Positions 50,279 through 59,679 of a stretch of DNA of 62,932 nucleotides are shown here, piece by piece. The number at the start of each line of letters is the position of its first letter. The stretch's first letter is position 1. The stretch comes from Heyndrickxia shackletonii (GTDB lineage: Bacteria > Bacillota > Bacilli > Bacillales > Bacillaceae_C), in contig NZ_LJJC01000006.1 of assembly GCF_001420715.1 (NCBI RefSeq), forward strand, positions 608,652-671,583, read 5' to 3'. The translations under genes were made by a program, and so were the position numbers. The notes below the pieces were generated by a model. It ran no database searches. It was not told where the DNA came from and saw only the letters and a list, made by a program, of their open reading frames with translations.

Positions 50279-50397
50279 AGAGATTAATAGTCAAATCAAA
50301 ATTAATCGCAGACACTCTAATAATTTTTAATCTTATTGGAAGTAAAAGTTGTCAAATTGGTGTGTCTATTGTGAGTGAACCAATTGGCGGATTGTCC

Positions 50398-50444
50398 GTT
50401 TGTGGTGAAATTTAAAGTGCGAATTTCACTCGGTGCCCGACACC
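50398..50444. repeat. Dispersed GGTGTCAGGCACC element, copy 5 (diverged)
   Basis: GGTGCCCGACACC at 50432-50444 preceded by a hairpin GTGAAATT/AATTTCAC (about 50404-50430) and GTCCGTTTG. Only the right arm of the family is well kept. Confidence 0.5.
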
Positions 50445-50489
50445 ATATAGTGATTGTGAATGATGGCGTATTTTTTGAGAAACAATAGT

Positions 50490-50512
50490 TTTGTCAAAGT
50501 TTGTGCGACAAA
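50490..50512. promoter_or_regulatory. Operator-like inverted repeat upstream of mtlA
   Basis: TTTGTC - 11 bases - GACAAA, 83 bases upstream of the mtlA start. Position and TTGTCA half-site recall MtlR activator sites of Bacillus/Geobacillus mtl promoters; it also resembles a 0A box on one side. Confidence 0.5.
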
Positions 50513-50594
50513 GTTAGGTTTCCTTTTTGTTGAAGGTGGTGTTTTAGTGTCATAACATTATTAATGTACTATCTTAATGAAAGGAAGAGAGCGA

Positions 50595-52511
50595 ATGGCT
50601 CAATCAAATATAAAAGTAGCGGTTCAAAAGTTTGGTAACTTTTTGAGCTCTATGGTTATGCCTAATATTTCTGCTTTCATTGCTTGGGGTCTGATTACAG
50701 CATTCTTTATTCCTACTGGTTTCACTCCAAATGAAAGCCTTGCCAAAATGGTTAGTCCGATACTTACCTATCTGTTGCCACTACTAATTGGTTATACAGG
50801 CGGTAAGCTCGTTCATGATCAACGTGGTGCCGTTGTCGGTGCAATTGCCACAATGGGGGTTATTGTAGGGGAACCGACAGTTCCAATGTTCCTTGGTGCA
50901 ATGATCATGGGACCACTTGGCGGTTATGTAATCAAGAAATTCGATCAATTAATCGAAGGAAAAATTAAAGCCGGTTTTGAAATGCTTGTTAACAACTTCT
51001 CCGGTGGTATTTTAGGTGGGGCTTTAGCTATCCTCGCATTCTGGGCGATCGGTCCTGCGGTAAAGGTGTTAACAGGATGGCTGGTTAATGGTGTAGATTG
51101 GCTTGTAGCAACAAATCTTTTACCTTTAACAAGTATCATAATCGAACCTGCCAAAATCTTGTTCTTAAACAACGCTATTAATCATGGTGTATTATCACCA
51201 ATTGGTATTGAACAAGCGAAAACTGCAGGTAAATCTGTTCTATTCTTACTTGAAGCAAATCCTGGACCAGGTATTGGTCTATTGTTAGCATATTGTATAT
51301 TTGGAAAAGGAACAGCCAAAAGATCTGCACCAGGTGCTGCCCTTATTCAATTCTTTGGGGGTATTCATGAAATTTACTTCCCATATGTACTAATGCGTCC
51401 GATGTTATTCATCGCTGTTATCCTTGGTGGTATGAGTGGGGTATTAACATTAGTTCTTTTAGGCGGCGGTTTATTAGCTCCAGCATCACCAGGAAGTATT
51501 ATTGCTGTTCTAGCAGTTACTCCACATAGTGCAGGCGCTTATATTGCTAACATTGCAGGGGTTCTTGTAGCGGCTATTGTATCCTTTGTTGTTTCAGCCT
51601 TTATTCTAAAAACAGGTAAACAAAAGGATGAAGATATTGAAGAAGCAGCAAGAAAAATGCAAGAAATGAAAGGCAAAAAAAGCTCTGTTGCAGGTGTATT
51701 TGCGGAAAACAACGGAAAAATGCCTGAGCACGTAAGCAAGATTGTATTTGCTTGTGATGCAGGAATGGGATCCAGTGCAATGGGAGCATCCCTTCTTCGT
51801 AAAAAGGTAAAAGAAGCGGGATTAAATATAAATGTAACGAATACAGCTATTAGCAACTTACCTTCTGATGCACAAATTGTTGTGACGCAGGAAGAATTAA
51901 CGCCTAGAGCGAAAAATAAACTTCCAAACGCTTATCATGTATCGGTAGATAATTTCTTATCAAGTCCGGAATATGATAAATTAATTGATCAGCTAAAAAA
52001 TGGCGATACTAACGAATTAAACGAGGTTGTAGAGGACGCAGAAGCAAATGCTCCGAGTCCTGAAGATACGCCTGATAGCAATGACGGATTGTTATTAGAA
52101 AAAAATATCTTCCTAAATCAACAATTCGCAAATAAGGAAGAAGCAATTCGTTTTGCAGGTAGAGCATTAGTGGAATCTGGATACGTGAAGGAAAGCTATA
52201 TTGAAGCAATGATTGCTCGCGATGCAATGACTTCTACGTATATGGGAAATGATGTAGCCATTCCACATGGTACAGAAGAAGCGAAAAAAGATGTACTTCA
52301 ATCAGGATTCACCGTATTGCAAGTACCAAATGGCGTTGATTTTGATGGCAATAAAGTACGTTTGATTTTCGGTATTGCGGGAAAGGATGGCACACATCTA
52401 GAAATCCTATCTGGAATCGCAGTTACTTGTTCCGATATGGAAAATATCGAGAAAATGGTTGCCGCCAAATCAGCAAAAGAAATCATGGATATTATCAACG
52501 ACAAAAAATAA
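50595..52511 (+). CDS. mtlA: PTS mannitol-specific EIICBA
   Basis: 638 residues joining all mannitol PTS domains: membrane EIIC (about 10-345; SSMVMPNISAFIAWGLITAF, GGIHEIYFPYVLMRPM), cytosolic EIIB (about 380-470, phosphorylation site Cys387 in FACDAGMGSSAMGAS), a Glu/Asp/Ser/Pro-rich linker (about 470-495), and EIIA (about 497-638, phosphorylation site His558 in VAIPHGTEEAK). It takes up mannitol and releases mannitol-1-phosphate inside. B. subtilis has EIICB plus separate MtlF; here EIIA is fused. Start MAQSN at 50595 with AAAGGAAG upstream. First gene of mtlA-mtlR-mtlD. Confidence 0.96.
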   Translation: MAQSNIKVAVQKFGNFLSSMVMPNISAFIAWGLITAFFIPTGFTPNESLAKMVSPILTYLLPLLIGYTGGKLVHDQRGAVVGAIATMGVIVGEPTVPMFLGAMIMGPLGGYVIKKFDQLIEGKIKAGFEMLVNNFSGGILGGALAILAFWAIGPAVKVLTGWLVNGVDWLVATNLLPLTSIIIEPAKILFLNNAINHGVLSPIGIEQAKTAGKSVLFLLEANPGPGIGLLLAYCIFGKGTAKRSAPGAALIQFFGGIHEIYFPYVLMRPMLFIAVILGGMSGVLTLVLLGGGLLAPASPGSIIAVLAVTPHSAGAYIANIAGVLVAAIVSFVVSAFILKTGKQKDEDIEEAARKMQEMKGKKSSVAGVFAENNGKMPEHVSKIVFACDAGMGSSAMGASLLRKKVKEAGLNINVTNTAISNLPSDAQIVVTQEELTPRAKNKLPNAYHVSVDNFLSSPEYDKLIDQLKNGDTNELNEVVEDAEANAPSPEDTPDSNDGLLLEKNIFLNQQFANKEEAIRFAGRALVESGYVKESYIEAMIARDAMTSTYMGNDVAIPHGTEEAKKDVLQSGFTVLQVPNGVDFDGNKVRLIFGIAGKDGTHLEILSGIAVTCSDMENIEKMVAAKSAKEIMDIINDKK

Positions 52512-52564
52512 TGACCTTACAACATAGAAAAGCGCAGGTACCCTGTCGCTTTTCTATTCATTTG

Positions 52565-52620
52565 GGTGTCAGGCACCATTCATGGACAAATTGCGAAACT
52601 GTCCGCTTGGAGTGGACATC
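52565..52620 (+). repeat. Dispersed GGTGTCAGGCACC element, copy 6
   Basis: GGTGTCAGGCACC (52565-52577), ATGGACAAAT, ACTGTCCGC and GGAGTGGACAT in the same order as copy 2 at 18334. It lies in the mtlA-mtlR gap and could fold into a hairpin (GGACA.../TGTCC) that attenuates readthrough. Confidence 0.65.
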
Positions 52621-52657
52621 TAGTTAAAAAATAGATTTCCTGAAATGAGGGTGTGGA

Positions 52658-54745
52658 ATGTTTATTACCTCAAGGGAAAAAGCAATCATCGAATTGATTA
52701 TCAAAACATCCGGGAAACACACCGCTTTTTCTATTGCGACATTTTTAAATGTAAGTGTGCGAACGATTCAACGTGATTTAAAAACAATCGAAAAAATATT
52801 AGAATATTTCCACCTTCAATTAGTGAGAAATTCAAATGAAGGTTTGGTTATTGAAGGGAAAAATCAACAAATTTTTCGTTTAGTTCAGCATCTTACCGGC
52901 AGTCATCCTGTGGACCAAACACCTCAGGAAAGGAAACTGTTGTTGCTTTTAACATTGTTGAAAGATGTGGAATCCTTTAAAATTCAAGCTTTAGCAACAG
53001 AATTAGGAGTCAGTGTTACAACTTTGACTATCTATCTCGATGAATTAACGGAGTGGCTGAAAAATTTTAATCTTGAACTCACCCGAAAACGTGGTGTTGG
53101 GGTTGAATTTCATGGAACAGAAGAAAATAAGCGCAAAGCACTAGCAAGTTACTTTTTGCTTTATTTTAATGAAGATATGATTGAAAGCTTATTTTTATTA
53201 GAAAAAGGAAAGAGCACACAGGAGAAAATTTTATATTATCTTGATCCAATGTATTTATTGGAAATAGACAGGATTGTAAATGATACGTTAATTAACCGTC
53301 ACTCGCGGCTGGCTGACAGTGATTATATCGGACTAATTATCCAAATATGCATTACGGTGCAAAGGATAAAAGACGGTTTTCTAATGCAAAGTGAGAGCAG
53401 TTTTTTCAATGAACATTCAGAGGAATACATCCTGATGGAGAAAATTTGCCAGACGGTGGAAGAATCTCTGTCCCTTCAGTTTACATATGCTGACGTACGC
53501 TTTTTAGCATCTATTTTAAAAGGGTCCAAGCTACAGGAAGTAGAAACTGTTCCGTATGACAGTGTAGTGTTGGGGCAAATGATTAAAAATATGATCCAAT
53601 ATGTATCTACCCAACTTCATGTTGATTTAACAAGGGATTTTTCCCTGTTTCAGGGACTCGTTTCCCATCTGGAGCCGTCGCTTTTTCGAATTAAGCAGAA
53701 TATGGGGCTATTCAACCCATTAACCGAAGAGATAAAACGAAAATACCCGGTTCTGTTTCTTGCCGTAAAAAATAGTGTTGTAAAAGAATTTAAAGATATT
53801 GAGGATTTTCCTGAGGATGAAATTGCTTTTATTGTACTTCATTTTGGATCTGCTCTGGTACTGCGGGAAGAAGAAATGAAGATTAAAGCAGTAGTGGTTT
53901 GTCCAACTGGTATTGGTACCTCGAAAATGCTTGCGAGCCGAATAAAGAAAGAGATACTGGAAATTGATTCGGTTGAAATTAAATCGATAAAGGAAATTCA
54001 AAGCCAGGAGAGCTTACAATCATTTGATGTCGTTATTTCCACCGTCCGGCTCCCATTTATTCGTACGGAATATATTTTGGTGAATCCTCTCTTAAGTGAT
54101 GAAGATATATCTGCAATCAGAAGCTTTTTGCAAAAAAATATCGGGAACTTAACCAAAAATAAAAAATACACGGGTAAAACGGGTCCACTAGTATCAAGAA
54201 AAGCAAATCCAACACTATCGGACTTATTGCAAGAATTAAAGGATATTGAATCAAGTATCGAATCGATTATCCAGCATTTTCGTATCTATCGTAACCTCAG
54301 ACAGGATGGATACAAAGATACGATGAGAGAAATGCTAAGAATTGCAGAAATGGAAAATCTCATTGGTAATGTTGAAAATGTAATGGAAACATTGCTAGAT
54401 AGAGAAGAAAAAGGCGGTCTCGGAATCCCTGATACTGGAATGGGACTTTTCCATTGTCGGAGTAAACATGTGCATCAGCTCCTGTTTCAGATTTCCCATT
54501 TAGATAAGCCTTTTATGGTAAAAGGAATGGATGGGAATGAGATGCCCATGAAAAATCTTTTGCTAATGCTGGCTCCCGAGAATTTAAGCACGAGGGAACA
54601 AGAAATCATCAGTTTGCTTAGTACAAGTTTAATCGAATCAAAAGAATCTATCATGATTTTTTCATCAGGAAATGAAGATGCTGTTCGCGAAAAGCTGGAA
54701 TCTATCTTTTTAGAGTATCTTCAAACAAATTGGATAAAGGAATGA
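52658..54745 (+). CDS. mtlR: Mannitol operon transcriptional activator MtlR
   Basis: 695 residues, PTS-controlled activator: N-terminal HTH domains (TSREKAIIELIIKTSGKHTA, then NVSVRTIQRDLK; second HTH LGVSVTTLTIYLDE), two PRDs (about 200-400), an EIIB-like domain with Cys415 (VVVCPTGIGTSK) and an EIIA-like domain (about 550-690; GMGLFHCRSKHVHQL). In Bacillus, phosphorylation of these sites by HPr and the mannitol EII controls activity so that it is on when mannitol is being imported. Lying inside the mtl operon it would be autoactivated. The end overlaps the region encoding the mtlD ribosome site. Start ATG 52658 after ATGAGGGTG. Confidence 0.94.
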   Translation: MFITSREKAIIELIIKTSGKHTAFSIATFLNVSVRTIQRDLKTIEKILEYFHLQLVRNSNEGLVIEGKNQQIFRLVQHLTGSHPVDQTPQERKLLLLLTLLKDVESFKIQALATELGVSVTTLTIYLDELTEWLKNFNLELTRKRGVGVEFHGTEENKRKALASYFLLYFNEDMIESLFLLEKGKSTQEKILYYLDPMYLLEIDRIVNDTLINRHSRLADSDYIGLIIQICITVQRIKDGFLMQSESSFFNEHSEEYILMEKICQTVEESLSLQFTYADVRFLASILKGSKLQEVETVPYDSVVLGQMIKNMIQYVSTQLHVDLTRDFSLFQGLVSHLEPSLFRIKQNMGLFNPLTEEIKRKYPVLFLAVKNSVVKEFKDIEDFPEDEIAFIVLHFGSALVLREEEMKIKAVVVCPTGIGTSKMLASRIKKEILEIDSVEIKSIKEIQSQESLQSFDVVISTVRLPFIRTEYILVNPLLSDEDISAIRSFLQKNIGNLTKNKKYTGKTGPLVSRKANPTLSDLLQELKDIESSIESIIQHFRIYRNLRQDGYKDTMREMLRIAEMENLIGNVENVMETLLDREEKGGLGIPDTGMGLFHCRSKHVHQLLFQISHLDKPFMVKGMDGNEMPMKNLLLMLAPENLSTREQEIISLLSTSLIESKESIMIFSSGNEDAVREKLESIFLEYLQTNWIKE

Positions 54746-54750
54746 TTGAA

Positions 54751-55893
54751 ATGAAACAAGTAGTACATTTTGGTGCTGGGAACATAGGAAGAGGATTTAT
54801 TGGTGCTCTTTTTTCACAATCTGGTTATCATGTAACTTTTGTAGATATTGCCGATCAAGTTATTGATCAGTTGAATGAAAAAGGGCAATATCAGGTAAAA
54901 TTAGCGACTGACGCGCAGGAATCCATGACCATTACAAATGTTTCTGGTTTAAATAATATGAAGCAAGAAAACGAAGTAGTCGAAGCTATTAAAAATGCAA
55001 CCTTTTTAACTACCGCAATTGGTCCAACCATTCTGCCGAGAATTGCTCCTTTAATTGCAAAAGGTTTAGCAGAAAGAGTAAAATCAACGGATGAAAAATT
55101 GTATGTAATTGCCTGTGAAAATCAAATTTCAGCAACGGACTTGTTGAAGGGTTATATATTAGAAAGCCTTGATGAAGACACAAAAGCGACATTAGAAGGA
55201 AAAGTGTACTTTTTCAATTCTGCAGTAGACCGTATTGTACCGATTCAAAACAACAATGGTTCATTGGATGTATTGGTAGAACCATATTATGAATGGGTAG
55301 TGGAAACAACAGAAGATATTCCTCCTGTTGAGGGAATGAAAATTGTCGCGGATCTTGCTCCGTTTATTGAACGGAAACTATTTACAGTTAATACTGGTCA
55401 TGCTGTCATTGCGTATCTTGGATACTTAGGCAATAAAGCCACTATTGATCAAACACTTGCAGATGAAGAAATAGAAAGACAAGTAAAAGCGACACTAGGC
55501 GAAACAGGTGCTTATTTGATTAAGCAATACGACTTAAGTTCAGAAGAACATCAACAATATATTGATAAAATTATTCATCGCTTTAAAAATGCTTACTTAA
55601 ATGATGCAGTAACAAGGGTGGGCCGCTCGCCAATCCGCAAGCTTGGACCAAACGACCGCCTTGTCCGCCCGGCAACGGAAGCTCAGAAAGCAGGGCTTTC
55701 CTACACAAATCTTGCCAGAGCAATTGCCTCTGCATTGCTCTTTGATTTTAAGGAAGATGAAGAAGCTGTAAAATTACAACAAATGATTAGCGAATATGGT
55801 GTTCAGCACGCATTGAAAGAAGTAAGCGGGCTTGCTGAAAATAATGAGATTACGAAAGAAGTTTTACGTCATTACGAACAGTTGAAAAAGTAA
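54751..55893 (+). CDS. mtlD: Mannitol-1-phosphate 5-dehydrogenase
   Basis: 380 residues. Oxidises mannitol-1-phosphate to fructose-6-phosphate with NAD+. NAD-binding HFGAGNIGRGFIG at the N-terminus, the polyol-dehydrogenase signature FTVNTGHAVIAYLGYLG with the catalytic Lys region near VGRSPIRKLGPNDRLVRP. The start at 54751 (MKQVVHF) is chosen because AAAGGA lies upstream and the Rossmann strand begins at once. It begins 5 bases after the mtlR stop, so the two are coupled. Last gene of the operon. Confidence 0.96.
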   Translation: MKQVVHFGAGNIGRGFIGALFSQSGYHVTFVDIADQVIDQLNEKGQYQVKLATDAQESMTITNVSGLNNMKQENEVVEAIKNATFLTTAIGPTILPRIAPLIAKGLAERVKSTDEKLYVIACENQISATDLLKGYILESLDEDTKATLEGKVYFFNSAVDRIVPIQNNNGSLDVLVEPYYEWVVETTEDIPPVEGMKIVADLAPFIERKLFTVNTGHAVIAYLGYLGNKATIDQTLADEEIERQVKATLGETGAYLIKQYDLSSEEHQQYIDKIIHRFKNAYLNDAVTRVGRSPIRKLGPNDRLVRPATEAQKAGLSYTNLARAIASALLFDFKEDEEAVKLQQMISEYGVQHALKEVSGLAENNEITKEVLRHYEQLKK

Positions 55894-55906
55894 TATTTTT
55901 GTCAGG

Positions 55907-55940
55907 ACACATGGGGATTCATTTCTTCATGTGTTTTTGT
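55907..55940 (+). terminator. Terminator of the mtl operon
   Basis: ACACATG (55907-55913) and CATGTGT (55928-55934), then TTTTGT. Confidence 0.75.
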
Positions 55941-55993
55941 ATTCTATGAACCTGGGCAGTGTGGGAATTTCTGATTTCCATTCCCCGATAAAA

Positions 55994-56503
55994 CTATTTA
56001 ATCCTATCCAACAAATATCCACCTTTAAATTTCCTTGGTTCATAAGAAATAATAAAAGCTCTCGGTTCAAAATGTTCAATCGTAGCGAATAATTCGTTTT
56101 CTCTATTTCTTTTAGTTAAGATTTCTAATCTATACCTTTCACTGTCTCGTCCTTCACCGGAATAAACCGTAACACCGAATCCATTTCGACGTAATGTATC
56201 TATTAGATCGTTGTTTTTCGATTGTGTATTTACAGTAACATTAATAAATCCTATTGCCAGTTTCTGTTCAATTTTCGTTCCAAGTATAATTCCGATGCCA
56301 AAACCAACGGAATAGACCACCATGGCAAGGAGGTTTTTATCCCCGCCAAAAACCAAGGAAAGCCCGAATACATATATCAACATTTCTACAATCCCAAGTA
56401 TGGACGCCAATATGGTGACATTTTTCACAAGAAAAATGGTTCGCAGTGTGTAGATAGGGACATATATCAGTTGCAACAGTAATATTAAGAAGATATTTAA
56501 CAA
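55994..56503 (-). CDS. UPF0316 / DUF2179 membrane protein (YebE family)
   Basis: 169 residues: three hydrophobic segments (about 2-22, 30-52, 58-78) forming the DUF5698 part, then a cytosolic DUF2179 domain (about 110-165; GFGVTVYSGEGRDSERYRLE, PRAFIISYEPRKF). The DUF2179 fold is shared with YitT-type proteins and may bind nucleotides. Function is not established. Start TTG at 56503 with AGAGGTG upstream. Convergent with mtlD. Confidence 0.85.
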   Translation of the reverse strand: MLNIFLILLLQLIYVPIYTLRTIFLVKNVTILASILGIVEMLIYVFGLSLVFGGDKNLLAMVVYSVGFGIGIILGTKIEQKLAIGFINVTVNTQSKNNDLIDTLRRNGFGVTVYSGEGRDSERYRLEILTKRNRENELFATIEHFEPRAFIISYEPRKFKGGYLLDRIK

Positions 56504-56599
56504 TGATTTACACCTCTGTTTTAATGGGTCTCCTATTGTTCTTTTCCTTTCTCAGCTCTTTTATTCCTCTACCCATTAAAACAAGTATAAAAACGTATC

Positions 56600-56631
56600 G
56601 GAAAAAAATAGGACCTCACCTAGGAGGTCAT
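56600..56631 (-). terminator. Terminator of the LysR gene
   Basis: GACCTC (56612-56617) and GAGGTC (56624-56629); on the minus strand a T7 tract follows (56602-56608). Confidence 0.75.
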
Positions 56632-56642
56632 CTTTATAAGTC

Positions 56643-57554
56643 TTAATCAAACTCTTGCTGTCTTGAAAGTATCGAGTAGTAACGTATCACAAAATCATAA
56701 AATAATTTTTCCGAAGGCGATAAGTCACGGTTTTTTGGGCTAATGATTCCGACGGTTCTCCGAATTTCAGGCTGTGTAACTCGTTTCACTAATGTATCAT
56801 TAGGGATATTATCCAAAAGAGTGATTTCTGGTAATAATGTAACTGCCATCCCCGATGAAACTAAGCCTTTAATGGCATCTAAATCTTCTCCTTCATAAGG
56901 TATTTTCGGCCGAAAACCTGATTGGAGGCATGCATCCTCTGCAATTTTACGAAGAATATATCCTTTTGGAAAGAAGACAAATGATTCATTTTCTAACTGG
57001 CGTAGGACGATGCTTTCTGCGGCTGCCAAAGGATGCTCTTTGGGTAATAGAGCGACAAAATACTCCATAAATAAAATGTCAGTATGGATATCAGGATCAT
57101 GGGTTGGGACAGGACCGATAAAGGCAAGGTCAATTTCTCTTCTTTTAATTCCCTCTATTAAATAATCATACGAACCCTGTCTTAAATGAAAACGGACATC
57201 TTGATGCTCTTTTTTAAAAGCGTTAATAATCTGCGGTAGTGTATTACTAGCTAAACTTGAGGGGAAACCGATTCTGATGGAGCCTCGTTCTGGATCCAAA
57301 TATTCATTAATTAATTGTTTAGCATCACCAAGAGCATTAATCGCAATGGAAGCTTTTTCTGCGAACATTCTTCCAATATAGGTTAATTTGATATTTCTCC
57401 CTTCCCTTTCAAAAAGCTGAACTCCTAGCTCCTCTTCTAAATTGGAAATTTGCCTGCTTACTGCGGATTGTGCAATGTGTAAGTTATCTGCTGCAAGAGA
57501 CATATGCTCTTTTCTGGCAACCTCTAAAAAGTATAGCAATTGTCTTAATTCCAT
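56643..57554 (-). CDS. LysR-family transcriptional regulator (GltC/GltR-like)
   Basis: 303 residues: N-terminal winged HTH (MELRQLLYFLEVARKEHMSL, AQSAVSRQISNLEEELGVQL) and a periplasmic-binding-protein-like effector domain (about 90-295; GSIRIGFPSSLASNTLPQII, VSSGMAVTLLPEITLL). The N-terminus is closest, from memory, to GltC-type regulators. It diverges from gltP with 168 bases between starts, the usual setting for a LysR protein that controls its neighbour; the gap is AT-rich with several TTAAT/ATTAA dyads. Effector perhaps a dicarboxylic amino acid, by inference. Confidence 0.88.
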   Translation of the reverse strand: MELRQLLYFLEVARKEHMSLAADNLHIAQSAVSRQISNLEEELGVQLFEREGRNIKLTYIGRMFAEKASIAINALGDAKQLINEYLDPERGSIRIGFPSSLASNTLPQIINAFKKEHQDVRFHLRQGSYDYLIEGIKRREIDLAFIGPVPTHDPDIHTDILFMEYFVALLPKEHPLAAAESIVLRQLENESFVFFPKGYILRKIAEDACLQSGFRPKIPYEGEDLDAIKGLVSSGMAVTLLPEITLLDNIPNDTLVKRVTQPEIRRTVGIISPKNRDLSPSEKLFYDFVIRYYSILSRQQEFD

Positions 57555-57722
57555 AAGTTTCCCTTCTATCTCGATTTGATATAAATTATATGTTAATTAT
57601 ATATTGTTAATATGATTAATTAAATATATTATAGTAATATAGAAATAAAAGCCCTTTCATTATGAAAAGACCAGTATTTTATCCCTCTCTACGTGAAAAC
57701 TAGTGTAAAGGAGAATCACAGC

Positions 57723-58970
57723 ATGAAAAAACTCAGCTTAGGTTGGCAAATTCTAATTGGACTTGCTCTTGGTATTGTAATTGGGGCAATTTTTTTTGAG
57801 AATCCAACTTTACCAAAGATATTAAAGCCAGTTGGCGATATATTTCTTCGATTAATTAAAATGATTGTGGTACCGATCGTTGTATCAAGTTTGATCATTG
57901 GGGTATCCGGTGTCGGAGATATGAAGTCTCTTGGGAAAATCGGGGGAAAAACCATTCTCTATTTTGAAATAATTACAACAATTGCGATAGTTGTAGGTTT
58001 ACTTGCTGCAAACATCTTTCATCCAGGTACAGGAGTAGATAGAACTCATTTAGCAAAAACAGATATTTCTAGTTATGTAAGCACAACAGAATCGACCAAG
58101 AGTCATTCTTTCATAGATACTATTGTTAATATTGTACCTGCAAACCCAATTCAGGCTCTAGCAAATGGCGATATGTTAGCAATCATCTTTTTCTCTGTTC
58201 TTTTTGGATTAGGAGTTGCTGCTATTGGGGAAAGAGGAAAACCTGTCATAGACTTCTTTAAAGGTGTGGCAGATTCGATGTTCTACGTAACGAACCAGGT
58301 AATGAAAGTAGCGCCAATCGGTGTATTTGCCTTAATTGGTGTTACAGTATCGACATTCGGGCTATCATCCTTATTCCCGCTTGTTAAATTAGTTGCCGTT
58401 GTGTACGGTTCTATGATCTTTTTCATTATAGTCGTATTGGGAATCGTAGCCAGAATTGCAAAAGTCAACATCTTTAAGTTTTTACGATATTTAAAAGATG
58501 AGTTAATCTTGGGCTACTCCACATCAAGTTCTGAAACAGTACTTCCAAGAATTATGGAGAAAATGGAGAAGCTTGGATGTCCAAAAGCCATTACATCGTT
58601 TGTAATCCCGGCTGGGTATTCATTTAACCTAGATGGATCCACGCTTTATCAATCCATTGCTGCTCTATTTATCGCCCAAATTTATGGAATTCATATGAGT
58701 ATTGGACACCAAATCACACTGGTACTGGTCTTGATGATTACTTCTAAAGGAATTGCGGGCGTTCCAGGAGTTTCATTCGTCGTACTGCTTGCAACATTAG
58801 GAAGTGTTGGTCTCCCTGTTGAAGGCCTCGCATTAATTGCAGGAATTGACCGAATTCTGGACATGGCTCGTACAGCAGTTAATATAGTAGGGAACTCCCT
58901 TGCAGCGATTGTCATCTCAAAATGGGAAGGGCATAAAGTTTTAGATAAAGTAGAAAGTCAGGTGGAATAA
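57723..58970 (+). CDS. gltP: Glutamate/aspartate:proton symporter (DAACS family)
   Basis: 415 residues, matching GltP/GltT length. The serine-rich hairpin-loop STSSSETVLPRIMEKMEK, the PAGYSFNLDGSTLYQSIAAL motif and the substrate-binding helix IDRILDMARTAVNIVGNSLA are all present. It imports glutamate or aspartate with H+ or Na+. Start MKKLSLGWQ at 57723 with AAAGGAGAAT upstream; an upstream in-frame start would add ten unsupported residues. Divergent from a LysR regulator. Its natural 3' hairpin is interrupted by an IS3-type element. Confidence 0.93.
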   Translation: MKKLSLGWQILIGLALGIVIGAIFFENPTLPKILKPVGDIFLRLIKMIVVPIVVSSLIIGVSGVGDMKSLGKIGGKTILYFEIITTIAIVVGLLAANIFHPGTGVDRTHLAKTDISSYVSTTESTKSHSFIDTIVNIVPANPIQALANGDMLAIIFFSVLFGLGVAAIGERGKPVIDFFKGVADSMFYVTNQVMKVAPIGVFALIGVTVSTFGLSSLFPLVKLVAVVYGSMIFFIIVVLGIVARIAKVNIFKFLRYLKDELILGYSTSSSETVLPRIMEKMEKLGCPKAITSFVIPAGYSFNLDGSTLYQSIAALFIAQIYGIHMSIGHQITLVLVLMITSKGIAGVPGVSFVVLLATLGSVGLPVEGLALIAGIDRILDMARTAVNIVGNSLAAIVISKWEGHKVLDKVESQVE

Positions 58971-59008
58971 AGCAACTGGTCTTTCGTACCCAATAAAAAG
59001 CATTTGGT

Positions 59009-59034
59009 GGGATGAAGGATAGGTTCCTCATCCC
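59009..59034 (+). other. Hairpin after gltP
   Basis: GGGATGA (59009-59015) and TCATCCC (59028-59034) form a stem with GGATAGGTTCC partly pairing inside; no T run follows. The stretch GGATGAAGGATAGG resembles the units of the repeat array at 62.3 kb. Confidence 0.4.
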
Positions 59035-59115
59035 GGTATAAAAAGTTGAAACGCTTGGAGTAGGTACCGACCCCCGAAAGTTAGAGTAATAAATCTAACT
59101 TTCGGGGGTGTTTTT

Positions 59116-59679
59116 ATGGCAAAATATAGTGAAGAATTCAAAATAAGGCTTGTCACCGAGTATTTAGAGGGCAATATTGGGTATGGATCATTGGCAAAAA
59201 AATATAATATGGGCAGCCAGACCTCAATACGTGAATGGGTGAATGTATATAAGTCTCAAGGGATGGATGGGTTAAATCGTAGGAAAACGAAAAAGGAGTA
59301 TTCTGTTCAATTTAAAATGGATACGATACAATTTATGTTAAACACAGGTGCTTCTTATTTAGAAACTGCTGTTCATTTTAATTTGAACAACCCTTCCTTG
59401 ATTATTCGCTGGACGAAAGAATTTTATGAACAAGGAGTAGAAGGCCTGATTCCAAAACCAAAGGGGCGGTCTTCTGTGTCTAAGAAACCCAATAAACAAA
59501 AGAATAAGGAAGAAAAAAAGTTAACACGTGAAGAAGAGTTGGAACGTGAGAATGAACTACTAAAGCTAGAAAATGCGTACCTAAAAAAGCTGAGAGCTTT
59601 TCGGGCAAATCAGAATGCCTTCCTCGAAAAGCACAAGCTAAATTGGCATTCGAACTCAAAGAAGAAGGATTCCGATTAA
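59116..59679 (+). CDS. IS3-family transposase OrfA (HTH protein)
   Basis: 187 residues with two helix-turn-helix units (AKYSEEFKIRLVTEYLEGN, KKYNMGSQTSIREWVNVYKS; then SVQFKMDTIQFMLNTGASYL) and a Lys/Glu-rich leucine-zipper coil (about 135-165: EEELERENELLKLENAYLKK). OrfA binds the terminal repeats. Near the zipper end the heptamer A AAA AAG (59583-59589) in the proper phase is followed by a stem-loop (GCTTTTCG 59596-59603 with CGAAAAGC 59625-59632, inner GGCA/TGCC), the classical -1 frameshift signal; slippage yields the OrfAB transposase. Confidence 0.92.
   Translation: MAKYSEEFKIRLVTEYLEGNIGYGSLAKKYNMGSQTSIREWVNVYKSQGMDGLNRRKTKKEYSVQFKMDTIQFMLNTGASYLETAVHFNLNNPSLIIRWTKEFYEQGVEGLIPKPKGRSSVSKKPNKQKNKEEKKLTREEELERENELLKLENAYLKKLRAFRANQNAFLEKHKLNWHSNSKKKDSD

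Noticed and set aside
59009-59034. Terminator of gltP
   Set aside because: The stem is good but no T run follows; the stronger candidate is the hairpin split by the IS element.
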